Assembly: GCA_020847355.1 (NCBI GenBank)
Contig: JADLCG010000271.1
Location: forward strand, 1 to 19,964
Source of the DNA: Anaerolineales bacterium
Lineage (GTDB): Bacteria; Chloroflexota; Anaerolineae; Anaerolineales; Villigracilaceae
Direction: 5' to 3'
Length of the DNA stretch: 19,964 bases
Below, piece by piece: positions 13,826 to 19,964 of this stretch. The notes below the pieces were generated by a model, which saw only the letters and a program-made list of their open reading frames with translations, ran no database searches and had not been told where the DNA came from. How positions within the stretch are numbered: position 1 is the stretch's first letter; every line of letters starts with the position of its first letter. The position numbers were made by a program, and so were the translations under genes.

Positions 13826-14450
13826 ATCTTTAAGTTTGCCCAATTACAACATTCCTGAGGACTTGCAAAATGTAGTCGCCGTGACGACCATTGAGCGGCT
13901 CTACAATTGGGGGAAGCGCTCTTCGGTTTGGCCCCTGATGTTTGGGCTGGCGTGTTGCGCGATCGAGATGATCGCCGCGCAAACTGCGCGTTATGATTTG
14001 GCGCGTTTCGGCATGGAAGTGATGCGCCCCACCCCGCGCCAAGCCGATATGCTTTTGGTCTCCGGCACGGTGACGAAGAAAATGTTGCCGGCGATCATCC
14101 GCTTGTACAACCAAATGCCTGAACCGAAATATGTAGTAGCGATGGGCGCGTGCGCCTCCAGCGGCGGACCTTTCAAAGAAGGCTATAACGTGGTTGCGGG
14201 GATAGATAAATTTTTACCAGTGGATGTTTATGTCCCGGGTTGTCCGCCTACGCCGCAAGCATTAATTGCAGGTTTGATCAAACTTCAAGAGAAGATAGAT
14301 AAAGAAAAATTCAAAACTTCGCGCTGGTATCAAAAAGGCAAAACTGATCCCAACTATGTGCCAATGCCGGTGTTAGGACCTGACCTGATTGACGTGCGCC
14401 GTAACGAAGAGTTCAAACGCGCCGCCGCGCGCAAGGCTGGCACAGTATGA
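13815..14450 (+). CDS. nuoB: NADH-quinone oxidoreductase subunit B
   Basis: NuoB carries the N2 4Fe-4S cluster of complex I, the last electron carrier before quinone, in the peripheral arm. The 211-residue protein shows all four ligands: the tandem pair C47-C48 (FGLACCAIEM), C113 (MGACASSGG) and C143 (VPGCPPTPQAL). RYDLARFGMEVMRPTPRQAD is the standard quinone-site sequence. The C-terminus (about 175-211) is a basic extension. It starts inside the end of iscX and overlaps nuoCD by the tetranucleotide ATGA. nuoA, which normally precedes nuoB, is absent. Confidence 0.97.
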   Translation: MEPESLSLPNYNIPEDLQNVVAVTTIERLYNWGKRSSVWPLMFGLACCAIEMIAAQTARYDLARFGMEVMRPTPRQADMLLVSGTVTKKMLPAIIRLYNQMPEPKYVVAMGACASSGGPFKEGYNVVAGIDKFLPVDVYVPGCPPTPQALIAGLIKLQEKIDKEKFKTSRWYQKGKTDPNYVPMPVLGPDLIDVRRNEEFKRAAARKAGTV

Positions 14451-16216
14451 CCGCCCCAACTTCTGTCACTGCACCTGCTGAAGTTTCGGCGCAACTCTAC
14501 GCTAAATTAATTGCTCGCTTTCCAGAGAGCGTCGCCGCCGAGACGCGCCCCAATTACAGCGGCGTGATCATCAAAAAAGAAAATCTAGTCGAAGTCGCCG
14601 CCGCCATCCGTGATGAATTTGGCTACGACCTGCTCACTGCCGTCACCGCGGTAGATTATCTCGCCGAAAACAAAATGGAAGTGGTCTATCATGCGTACAA
14701 AACCACCGGCGGAACAGGCTTGGTCTTTCGCGTCCAAGCAGAGCGCGTTGATCCGATTGAAGTTCCTTCATTGGTAGAAATTTGGGCGGGCGCGGATTTT
14801 CAAGAACGCGAAGCTTATGATTTGTTCGGCATTAAATTCACCAGCCACCCGGATTTGCGGCGCATTTTGATGTGGGAAGGTTTTGAAGGTTATCCGCTAC
14901 GCAAAGATTGGAAGGAAGCGTTTTTTGAAGAAGAAGCCAAACCTTTCAAAAGCCGCTGGCCCGAAGGCAAGCATACTTACGCCGAGTTCAAAAACCCATT
15001 TCGTGATAACTTAAATTTTCCGGAAAATTTTGACCCCAATAGTTATCAGCCGGATAACGAAGACGATTTATACGCTTCGCTTGAAAACCACAGCTTGAAA
15101 AACGAAAGCGGATTAAAGACCGACCAGATTGTGGTCAATATGGGTCCGCATCATCCTTCTACGCATGGCGTTTTGCGCGTGGCGGTAACGCTCGAAGGCG
15201 AAACTATTTTGGGGCTTAAGCCGGTGATGGGCTATTTACACCGCAATCACGATAAGATCGGCGAACGCAGTACCTTTCTGCAAATCATGCCTTATACAGA
15301 TCGGCTCGATTATTTCAACTCGATGAGTAATAATTTGGGCTATGCAATTGCCGTCGAGAAGCTGATGAAAATTCCGGTGGCGGAACGCGCCGAATATATC
15401 CGCGTGATCATGGCGGAGTTGACGCGCATTCAAAATCATCTCATCTTTGTCGGCACGCTGACCAACGACCTCGGCGCGATGTACACGCCTTCGTTATATG
15501 CGTTTGAAGAACGCGAATTAATTTTGGATATCTTTGAAGCGGTTTCAGGCGCTCGGATGATGTGTAATTACCTGCGCTTCGGCGGCGTAGTGCGCGATAT
15601 TCCAGAAGATGCGCTTAGTAAGATTAAGGACTTGGTCTATGAGCGCCTCCCCGCCAAAACCGCCGAGATGGAACGCCTGTTGAACGATAACGAAGTTTTG
15701 ATGGGGCGCTTGAAAGGCGTGCATGTCTTAGACGGCGAAACCGCCGTCAAGTATTCGGTGACGGGTCCCGTCCTGCGCGCCGCCGGCGTACCGTATGATA
15801 TTCGCCGCGCCGATCCATACTCCGTTTACGATCGTTTTGATTTTGACGTGGCTGTGCGCTACAACGGCGATATGATGGACAACTATCTCATCCGCTTTGA
15901 CGAAATTTGGCAATCGCTACGCATCTTGGAGCAGGCGCTTCAACAAATGCCTGAGGGTCCGGTCAACTCGCAGAAATTGCAGTATCAGGTTCGAGTTCCG
16001 GCAGGCGAAGCGTATGGGCGGATCGAATCCCCCAAAGGCGAATTAGGTTTCTACATCGTCTCAAATGGCAAGCCCACGCCGTATCGTTATCATGTGCGCC
16101 CGGCTTCTTTCGTCAACATCACCGCGCTGGAAGAAATGTGCCGCGGCTCAAAAATTCAGGATTTCGTAGCCCTGCTCGCCATGCTGGATATCGTGATGGG
16201 CGAACTGGATCGCTAA
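14447..16216 (+). CDS. nuoCD: NADH-quinone oxidoreductase fused subunit C/D
   Basis: This 589-residue protein is a NuoC-NuoD fusion as in E. coli. The NuoC part (about 1-165) contains FQEREAYDLFGIKFTSHPDL (118-137) and YPLRKDW. A linker of about 60 acidic and Asn-rich residues follows. The NuoD part starts near 225 with NMGPHHPSTHGVLR (231-244), which lines the quinone cavity with NuoB, and ends in DIVMGELDR. The Ni-binding CxxC pairs of related hydrogenase large subunits are missing, so this is complex I and not a hydrogenase. It overlaps nuoB by 4 nt. Fusion of C and D is known in several phyla and is not by itself diagnostic. Confidence 0.97.
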   Translation: MTAPTSVTAPAEVSAQLYAKLIARFPESVAAETRPNYSGVIIKKENLVEVAAAIRDEFGYDLLTAVTAVDYLAENKMEVVYHAYKTTGGTGLVFRVQAERVDPIEVPSLVEIWAGADFQEREAYDLFGIKFTSHPDLRRILMWEGFEGYPLRKDWKEAFFEEEAKPFKSRWPEGKHTYAEFKNPFRDNLNFPENFDPNSYQPDNEDDLYASLENHSLKNESGLKTDQIVVNMGPHHPSTHGVLRVAVTLEGETILGLKPVMGYLHRNHDKIGERSTFLQIMPYTDRLDYFNSMSNNLGYAIAVEKLMKIPVAERAEYIRVIMAELTRIQNHLIFVGTLTNDLGAMYTPSLYAFEERELILDIFEAVSGARMMCNYLRFGGVVRDIPEDALSKIKDLVYERLPAKTAEMERLLNDNEVLMGRLKGVHVLDGETAVKYSVTGPVLRAAGVPYDIRRADPYSVYDRFDFDVAVRYNGDMMDNYLIRFDEIWQSLRILEQALQQMPEGPVNSQKLQYQVRVPAGEAYGRIESPKGELGFYIVSNGKPTPYRYHVRPASFVNITALEEMCRGSKIQDFVALLAMLDIVMGELDR

Positions 16217-16230
16217 ACAGGAGCAAAGCT

Positions 16231-16869
16231 ATGTTTGGAAAAGGGATTCTCAAATCATTACAAGTAACCTGGAAACGCTTTTGGGATACATACATAGACG
16301 ATCTGGCGTGGTGGCTTCGCGGCAAGAAGCGTTATCACAGCGTGGAAGGCATAACGCATCGTTCCAGCAAAAACGCCAAGGGCATTTTCACAGTTCAATA
16401 TCCTGAAGAGCGTTTGATCCTGCCCGAAGAAACGCGCTATTTGCCGTTTCTGGTGTATAACGAATTAGCAGACGGAAAAAGAGAAATCCTTTGCACGTCC
16501 TGCGGGATTTGCCCCAAAGTCTGCCCGCCGCAATGCATCTGGATCGTGCGCTCCAACGATCCGCAAACCGGCAAGCCGATCCCGGAGCCGACCGAATTCT
16601 ACATTGACATGGATCTCTGTATGAACTGCGGGCTGTGCGCCGAATACTGCCCGTTCGACGCGATCAAGATGGATCACGATTTTGAACTCGCCTCGTACAC
16701 GCGCAACATCTACGAGTTAGAAAAACTGCTCAAACCGTCCTCATATTATCAAAGCATTCGCCCGCAAAATTTTGCGCGCGAAGAAGCCGAAAGAAAAGCC
16801 AAAGAAGAAGCGAAAGCCGCAAAAGCCGTCAAAACCGCAGTGGCAGAAACGCCCGCCGCCGCGCCATAA
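16231..16869 (+). CDS. nuoI: NADH-quinone oxidoreductase subunit I (2x 4Fe-4S ferredoxin)
   Basis: NuoI holds clusters N6a and N6b, which pass electrons to NuoB in the peripheral arm. The 212-residue protein has two CxxCxxCxxxC motifs at C88-C91-C94-C98 and C130-C133-C136-C140, plus an additional C102. The N-terminal 50 residues are amphipathic and basic, as usual for membrane-proximal NuoI. The C-terminus (from about 178) is an Ala/Lys/Glu-rich tail likely to be helical and disordered. I start at ATG 16231, with AGGAG seven bases upstream, because a longer in-frame reading would run into nuoD. In canonical operons nuoH separates D and I; here nuoH is missing. Confidence 0.95.
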   Translation: MFGKGILKSLQVTWKRFWDTYIDDLAWWLRGKKRYHSVEGITHRSSKNAKGIFTVQYPEERLILPEETRYLPFLVYNELADGKREILCTSCGICPKVCPPQCIWIVRSNDPQTGKPIPEPTEFYIDMDLCMNCGLCAEYCPFDAIKMDHDFELASYTRNIYELEKLLKPSSYYQSIRPQNFAREEAERKAKEEAKAAKAVKTAVAETPAAAP

Positions 16870-16899
16870 ATATTATTCAAGAAGGTATCGGAAAAATAA

Positions 16900-17976
16900 A
16901 TGTCTACAATTACAAAAGAAGCTGTTCTCGCCGCGTTGAGCAAAGTGCAGGAGCCGGATCTAAAACAGGATTTGGTAACGCTCAACATGATTCGCAATGT
17001 GGAAATTGAAAATGGCGTAGTCACGTTTGCCGTCATGCTCACTACGCCCGCTTGTCCGTTTCGCGGCAAGATTGAAAAAGACGCAAAAGAAGCCGTGATG
17101 ACGATTGAAGGCGTAACGGCAGTTTCTGTAAAAATGGATTCAGATGTGCCAAACGACGGAAGAATGCGCGGCTTGGTGAAAACGCCAATTCGTAACGCGA
17201 TTGCGATCGGCTCAGGCAAAGGCGGCGTGGGCAAATCTACGGTCTCGGTCAATGTGGCGGTAGCGCTCGCGCAAGCCGGAGCAAGAGTCGGGTTGTTAGA
17301 TGCGGATATTTACGGACCTAATACGCCCACCATGCTCGGCGTGGAAAAACTCCCGCCGCCGCAAGGACCTAAATTAATCCCCGCCGAAGCGTACGGTTTG
17401 AAAATGATCTCAATGGGTTTATTGGTAAAACCCGGGCAACCTTTAATCTGGCGCGGACCGATGCTCAACTCTGCCATTCGTCAATTTTTGGGCGATGTGG
17501 AGTGGGGCGAACTGGATTATTTGATCGTAGACCTGCCCCCCGGCACGGGCGACGCCTCTCTCTCACTCGCGCAGGCTCTGCCTTTATCTGGAGCAGTGGT
17601 GGTCACTTTGCCACAACTCGTTTCATTAGAAGACGCCGGACGCGGATTGAATATGTTTAAGACGTTGGAAGTGCCCATTCTCGGCATTGTTGAAAATATG
17701 TCGTATCTCGATCTGCCTGACGGTTCGCGTATGGATTTGTTTGGCGCTGGCGGCGGAGAATATTTAGCCAAGATCACCGAAACTGCCTATCTTGGCGGCA
17801 TCCCAATTGATCAAAACGTGCGGATTGGCGGAGATACCGGCAAACCAATTGTGGCTTCGCATCCGGATTCACCCGTCGCTAAAGCTTTGATTGATATCGC
17901 CCAACAGATCGCTTCCAAGATCAGCGTGGCGGCGATCGGCTCAAATAACAGCGTGCCAATCCATATCGTTGAATAA
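16900..17976 (+). CDS. Mrp/ApbC/Ind1-family P-loop ATPase lacking the CxxC motif
   Basis: Mrp/NBP35-family proteins carry and transfer Fe-S clusters; the mitochondrial member Ind1 (NUBPL) is needed for complex I. The 358-residue protein has an N-terminal MIP18/DUF59 domain (about 5-85, with TTPACPFRGK) and a deviant Walker A GSGKGGVGKST at 104-114, followed by LLDADIYGPN and VDLPPGTGD (210-218). The usual cluster-binding CxxC after ENMSY is replaced: residues 266-282 read NMSYLDLPDGSRMDLFG. C52 is the only Cys in the whole protein, so canonical cluster bridging across a dimer is not possible at the usual site. It lies 30 bp after nuoI, probably in the same operon, and ends before a hairpin terminator. 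Complex I assembly is the likely role, inferred from family and context. Confidence 0.93.
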   Translation: MSTITKEAVLAALSKVQEPDLKQDLVTLNMIRNVEIENGVVTFAVMLTTPACPFRGKIEKDAKEAVMTIEGVTAVSVKMDSDVPNDGRMRGLVKTPIRNAIAIGSGKGGVGKSTVSVNVAVALAQAGARVGLLDADIYGPNTPTMLGVEKLPPPQGPKLIPAEAYGLKMISMGLLVKPGQPLIWRGPMLNSAIRQFLGDVEWGELDYLIVDLPPGTGDASLSLAQALPLSGAVVVTLPQLVSLEDAGRGLNMFKTLEVPILGIVENMSYLDLPDGSRMDLFGAGGGEYLAKITETAYLGGIPIDQNVRIGGDTGKPIVASHPDSPVAKALIDIAQQIASKISVAAIGSNNSVPIHIVE

Positions 17977-17987
17977 TCTAAAAGTCA

Positions 17988-18029
17988 AATCAAAAGACCT
18001 GATGAATAAAATCATCAGGTCTTTTGATT
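17988..18029 (+). terminator. Hairpin terminator after the iscX-nuo-mrp unit
   Basis: A perfect 18-bp inverted repeat (17988-18005 with 18012-18029) has a 6-nt A-rich loop. The right arm contains cttttgatt, but no long U-tract follows. It begins 11 bases after the mrp stop codon. Confidence 0.8.
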
Positions 18030-18075
18030 ATGCGGCTATGACCTTTGTAGCTCTTCAAGAATTGCGCGCTTCAAA

Positions 18076-18081
18076 TATAAT
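18076..18081 (+). promoter_or_regulatory. Possible -10 box for aat
   Basis: TATAAT lies 40 bases before the chosen aat ATG. The best -35 is a poor TTCAAG (18054-18059) at 16-bp spacing. Confidence 0.35.
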
Positions 18082-18121
18082 TTGGTCAAGTCAACCTAAA
18101 ACATCAGAGAGTCGTATCCAA

Positions 18122-18771
18122 ATGGTCAAAAACTTTATTGAAAAAAACTTCAGTTTTATCGGCGCAGGGATCATGCAGGCGCAAAAACATTCACTGCCGG
18201 AGAAAATCCTCGCCGCTTATCGGCAGGGAAAGTTCCCAATGGTCAATCGCTTCGGTTTCATCAGTTGGAAGCGTCCGCAGACGCGAGCTTTAATTCCTCT
18301 GGACGAACGCTTCCATATTGGCAAGCGCCTGACAAAAAAATTGAAGCGCATACTTTTGAAATTACTTTTGACCGCGCCTTCGCGGATGTGATACACAACT
18401 GCGCCAGACCCTCCGCCAACTCACATGATATTTGGCTGACTGCGGAATTGATCGAAGCCTACATCGAACTGCACAAGCGCGGGTTCGCGCACAGCGTGGA
18501 AGTATGGCACGACGAGAAATTAGTCGGCGGCGAATACGGCGTTGCGCTTGGCGGCTTTTACGCCGGCGAAAGCATGTTCCATTATGAAGATTACGCCAGC
18601 CGAGTCGCTTTGGCGTATTTGGTCGAGCGCTTAAGGAAACAAGGCTTCACGCTATTGGATACGCAATATCTCAACGCCACTTCGCGGGAGTTCGGCGGAT
18701 ATGAAATCAGCCTAACGGAATATCAAAGCCTGCTAACTTCCGCGCTGGCAAACCAAGCGATAACTTTTTGA
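18122..18771 (+). pseudogene. aat: Leucyl/phenylalanyl-tRNA--protein transferase, apparently frameshifted at an A7 run
   Basis: Aat adds Leu or Phe from tRNA to proteins with N-terminal Arg or Lys, marking them for ClpS/ClpAP. The N-terminal part (frame of ATG 18122) reads LPEKILAAYRQGKFPMVN, SWKRPQTRALIPLDERFHIG. The C-terminal part, in the -1 frame, reads FEITFDRAFADVIHNCAR, DIWLTAELIEAYIELHKRGF, HSVEVWHDEKLVGGEYGVAL and GESMFHYEDYASRVALAYLV, matching Aat to the end. The frames meet at seven A's (18334-18340). Joined there, the spacing from HI to the next conserved AF is 21 residues, the same as in E. coli Aat, so one base is missing or is skipped in decoding. It may be a sequencing error, a recent mutation, or slippage on A AAA AAA. 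If functional it is a normal Aat of about 216 residues. The start is inferred; an upstream in-frame ATG overlaps the terminator. Confidence 0.85.
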
Positions 18772-18786
18772 TAATGGAACGCAACG

Positions 18787-19677
18787 TTAATTTGCGTCCA
18801 ATGCACAGCGAAAACCCATCCCGTCATATTTATCGTATAACGCAAACCAAAGTCGGTACGCGGAGCGCCCAAAGCCATAAGTGAAATTCCACGAGCCACC
18901 GCGCAAACTGCGATAAATTGTGATCGCTGGGTCTACGCCCTGCGGGTTTTCATACGGCGAAACGGCGTAATAACTTTTTCGTTCCTGAAAGAGAAATGGG
19001 TCGTTTTCAATAAACGCATCATGCACCCATTCCCAAACGTTGCCGCCCATATCCAAAGCGCCATACGGGCTGGCTCCCTGCGGGAAACTACCCACCGGCG
19101 CGCTACGCTTAAAGCCGTCGCAATCCACCAGCCCGGCTTGCATCAAAGAAGCGTCTTGCTCGGTCTCATCGTCATAATTCCCCTTTGAACAATCATATTC
19201 ATTTCCCCAAGGATAAACAAACTTCTCGTTTGTGCGCGGATTCCAAGTAGCGGCTTTCTCCCATTCCGCCTCAGTGGGAAGCCGCCGCCCCGCCCAGCTA
19301 CAATAGGTTTGAGCCTGCTCCCATGAAACATAAACCACAGGATGAAGCGCATACGCCGGATCGTCATAATCTCCAGTCTTCAGCGGCGGACTGCACGTGC
19401 CCGCCTCCGCACAGAGACGATACGCCTCATTCGTGACCTCGGTCTGGTCCAGCCAAAACGAATCGAGATACACCTTATGCGCAGGTTGCTCATCCGTCAA
19501 TCCCTGCTCCGAACCCATCACAAATTCCCCCGCCGGAACATAAACCAACTTCGCGCCATCTTTGGGAGAAATCAACGTATCCCCAAGTTGCGGAGTCGGC
19601 GCAACCGTCGCAGGCGCGGCACAGCCGCTTGCTAAAAACATCGTCGCCAGAAAAAAGATTGAAAATGTATTCTTCAT
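18787..19677 (-). CDS. SUMF1/FGE-domain lipoprotein
   Basis: The 296-residue protein has a lipoprotein signal peptide (MKNTFSIFFLATMFLASGC, lipobox Cys19) and a short Ala/Pro/Thr linker. A full SUMF1-type (formylglycine-generating enzyme-like) domain then runs from about residue 45 to the end: LVYVPAGEFVMGSE, LDSFWLDQTEVTNEAY, HPVVYVSWEQAQTYCSWAGR, RLPTEAEWEKAA, YPWGNEYDCSKGNYDD, GALDMGGNVWEWVHD, RSLRGGSWNFTYGFGRSAYR and GFRCAL. The two catalytic Cys of true FGE (in RGGSYMCHRSYC of human SUMF1) are Phe and Gly here, so it should not activate sulfatases. No sulfatase gene is nearby. Such domains often act as binding or enzyme-partner modules on the cell surface. The start is set by AAGGAG six bases before ATG 19677. 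It converges with aat, with 15 bp between the stops. Confidence 0.88.
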   Translation of the reverse strand: MKNTFSIFFLATMFLASGCAAPATVAPTPQLGDTLISPKDGAKLVYVPAGEFVMGSEQGLTDEQPAHKVYLDSFWLDQTEVTNEAYRLCAEAGTCSPPLKTGDYDDPAYALHPVVYVSWEQAQTYCSWAGRRLPTEAEWEKAATWNPRTNEKFVYPWGNEYDCSKGNYDDETEQDASLMQAGLVDCDGFKRSAPVGSFPQGASPYGALDMGGNVWEWVHDAFIENDPFLFQERKSYYAVSPYENPQGVDPAITIYRSLRGGSWNFTYGFGRSAYRLWFALYDKYDGMGFRCALDAN

Positions 19678-19696
19678 CTCATGCTCCTTGCCTAAA

Positions 19697-19724
19697 ATTA
19701 TAGTCAGCGCAGAACAAATTACAA
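19697..19724 (-). promoter_or_regulatory. Promoter of the SUMF1-domain lipoprotein gene
   Basis: On the minus strand TTGTAA (19724-19719) and TATAAT (19702-19697) are spaced by 16 bp. Transcription should begin near 19690, about 13 nt before the start codon, leaving AAGGAG in a short leader. Confidence 0.65.
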
Positions 19725-19780
19725 CCTTTCTCTTGAGGGCGCTTTGCGACAATTTCTTCTTACAAGGCGATTGCGCCTCC

Positions 19781-19809
19781 TTGACAAGGTTTATTTCCCG
19801 AAGTAATAT
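19781..19809 (+). promoter_or_regulatory. Promoter of the ArsR/SmtB-family regulator
   Basis: A perfect TTGACA (19781-19786) and TAATAT (19804-19809) are separated by exactly 17 bp. The -10 hexamer overlaps the operator at 19805-19830. Confidence 0.8.
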
Positions 19810-19830
19810 ATGAACACTTGCTCAGATATT
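19805..19830. promoter_or_regulatory. 12-2-12 ArsR/SmtB-type operator
   Basis: Left arm AATATATGAACA (19805-19816) and right arm TGCTCAGATATT (19819-19830) are separated by 2 bp. They agree at 10 of 12 inverted positions, the format known for SmtB/ArsR-family metal sensors. It covers the -10 box and probable start site, so binding would repress the regulator's own promoter. Confidence 0.8.
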
Positions 19831-19837
19831 CAATAAT

Positions 19838-19964
19838 ATGAAACTCACCGAACTCAAAGCCATTCAACTTGCCGAACTCTTCAGCGCCCTCAGCGACGCC
19901 AGCCGCGTGCGGATCATCGCCCTGCTCCTCGACGGCGAGATGGGCGTCGGCGCGCTTGCCGAAA
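19838..19964 (+). CDS. ArsR/SmtB-family transcriptional regulator, 5' part only
   Basis: The window ends after 42 codons. The visible N-terminus, LAELFSALSDASRVRIIALL followed by DGEMGVGALAE, is the start of an ArsR-family winged helix (family pattern LFkALSDptRlrIL...L...ELcVcdLa). The Cys pair of the alpha-3 metal site (ELCVCDL) is replaced by EMGVGAL, so if the protein senses a metal it would use another site, perhaps in the missing C-terminus. No Shine-Dalgarno is seen before the ATG. The consensus promoter with an overlapping 12-2-12 operator indicates autorepression. Downstream targets, often a metal exporter or permease gene, are outside the window. Confidence 0.88.
   Translation, partial: MKLTELKAIQLAELFSALSDASRVRIIALLLDGEMGVGALAE

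Noticed and set aside
14447..16216. NuoCD considered as the large subunit of an energy-converting hydrogenase
   Set aside because: The Ni-binding CxxC pairs at the N- and C-termini are absent, while the NuoD quinone-site sequence GPHHPSTHG is present.
16138..16230. Longer reading of nuoI starting inside nuoCD
   Set aside because: The extra residues do not resemble NuoI, and ATG 16231 has AGGAG seven bases upstream.
18779..18797. Small inverted repeat ACGCAA/TTGCGT between aat and the SUMF1 gene considered as a bidirectional terminator
   Set aside because: Only 6 bp with no U-tract on either side, and it overlaps coding sequence.
18787..19752. Longer reading of the SUMF1 lipoprotein from 19752
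   Set aside because: The extra 25 residues would bury the lipoprotein signal peptide; ATG 19677 has a good ribosome-binding site and the lipobox at Cys19.

Overview
The window looks like chromosome from a Chloroflexota bacterium, most likely of the Anaerolineae type. This is an inference from gene content (Thr-Pro repeat linkers in secreted TadE-like proteins, a NuoC-NuoD fusion, the general protein style), not from a marker gene. Base composition looks even, and I see no transposase, integrase, tRNA, rRNA or CRISPR array.

Layout. (1) 1-1028, minus strand: 5' part of murA, with Asp in place of the catalytic Cys. (2) 1159-9028, plus strand: an A24 prepilin peptidase followed by six proteins of the TadE/TadG class (TadE-like, TadE-like, TadG-like beta-rich, TadE-like, TadG-VWA, TadE-like). 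Two of them carry Thr/Pro-repeat linkers and a Cys-bounded C-terminal domain. The block ends at a strong hairpin terminator (9036-9077). (3) 9082-11350: glmS, preceded by a leader that folds and reads as a glmS self-cleaving ribozyme with an extra two-hairpin insertion. (4) 11363-12610, minus: a stand-alone FabH-like thiolase-fold enzyme. (5) 12848-13432, minus: an HTH regulator with a SufR-like C-X12-C...C motif. It diverges, across a 28-bp palindrome and back-to-back promoters, from iscX-nuoB-nuoCD-nuoI-mrp (13616-17976). (6) 18122-18771: aat, split by an apparent -1 frameshift at an A7 run. (7) 18787-19677, minus: a SUMF1-domain lipoprotein. (8) 19838-end: start of an ArsR/SmtB-family regulator behind a consensus promoter overlapped by a 12-2-12 operator.

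How it fits together. The Tad block probably makes the minor pilins or surface subunits of a Tad/Flp-like apparatus whose ATPase, secretin and TadB/C parts are not here. murA and glmS both serve early amino-sugar and peptidoglycan synthesis. The 13.4-18.0 kb block is an iron-sulfur locus: a putative Fe-S-sensing regulator, an Isc accessory protein, the Fe-S and quinone-module subunits of complex I, and an Mrp/Ind1-type P-loop protein that lacks the usual CxxC.

The most interesting items are the ribozyme with its insertion, the Fe-S locus and its palindrome, the Cys-less Mrp, the Asp-type MurA, the aat frameshift, and the shared Thr/Pro-linker plus Cys-bounded module of the Tad-like proteins.
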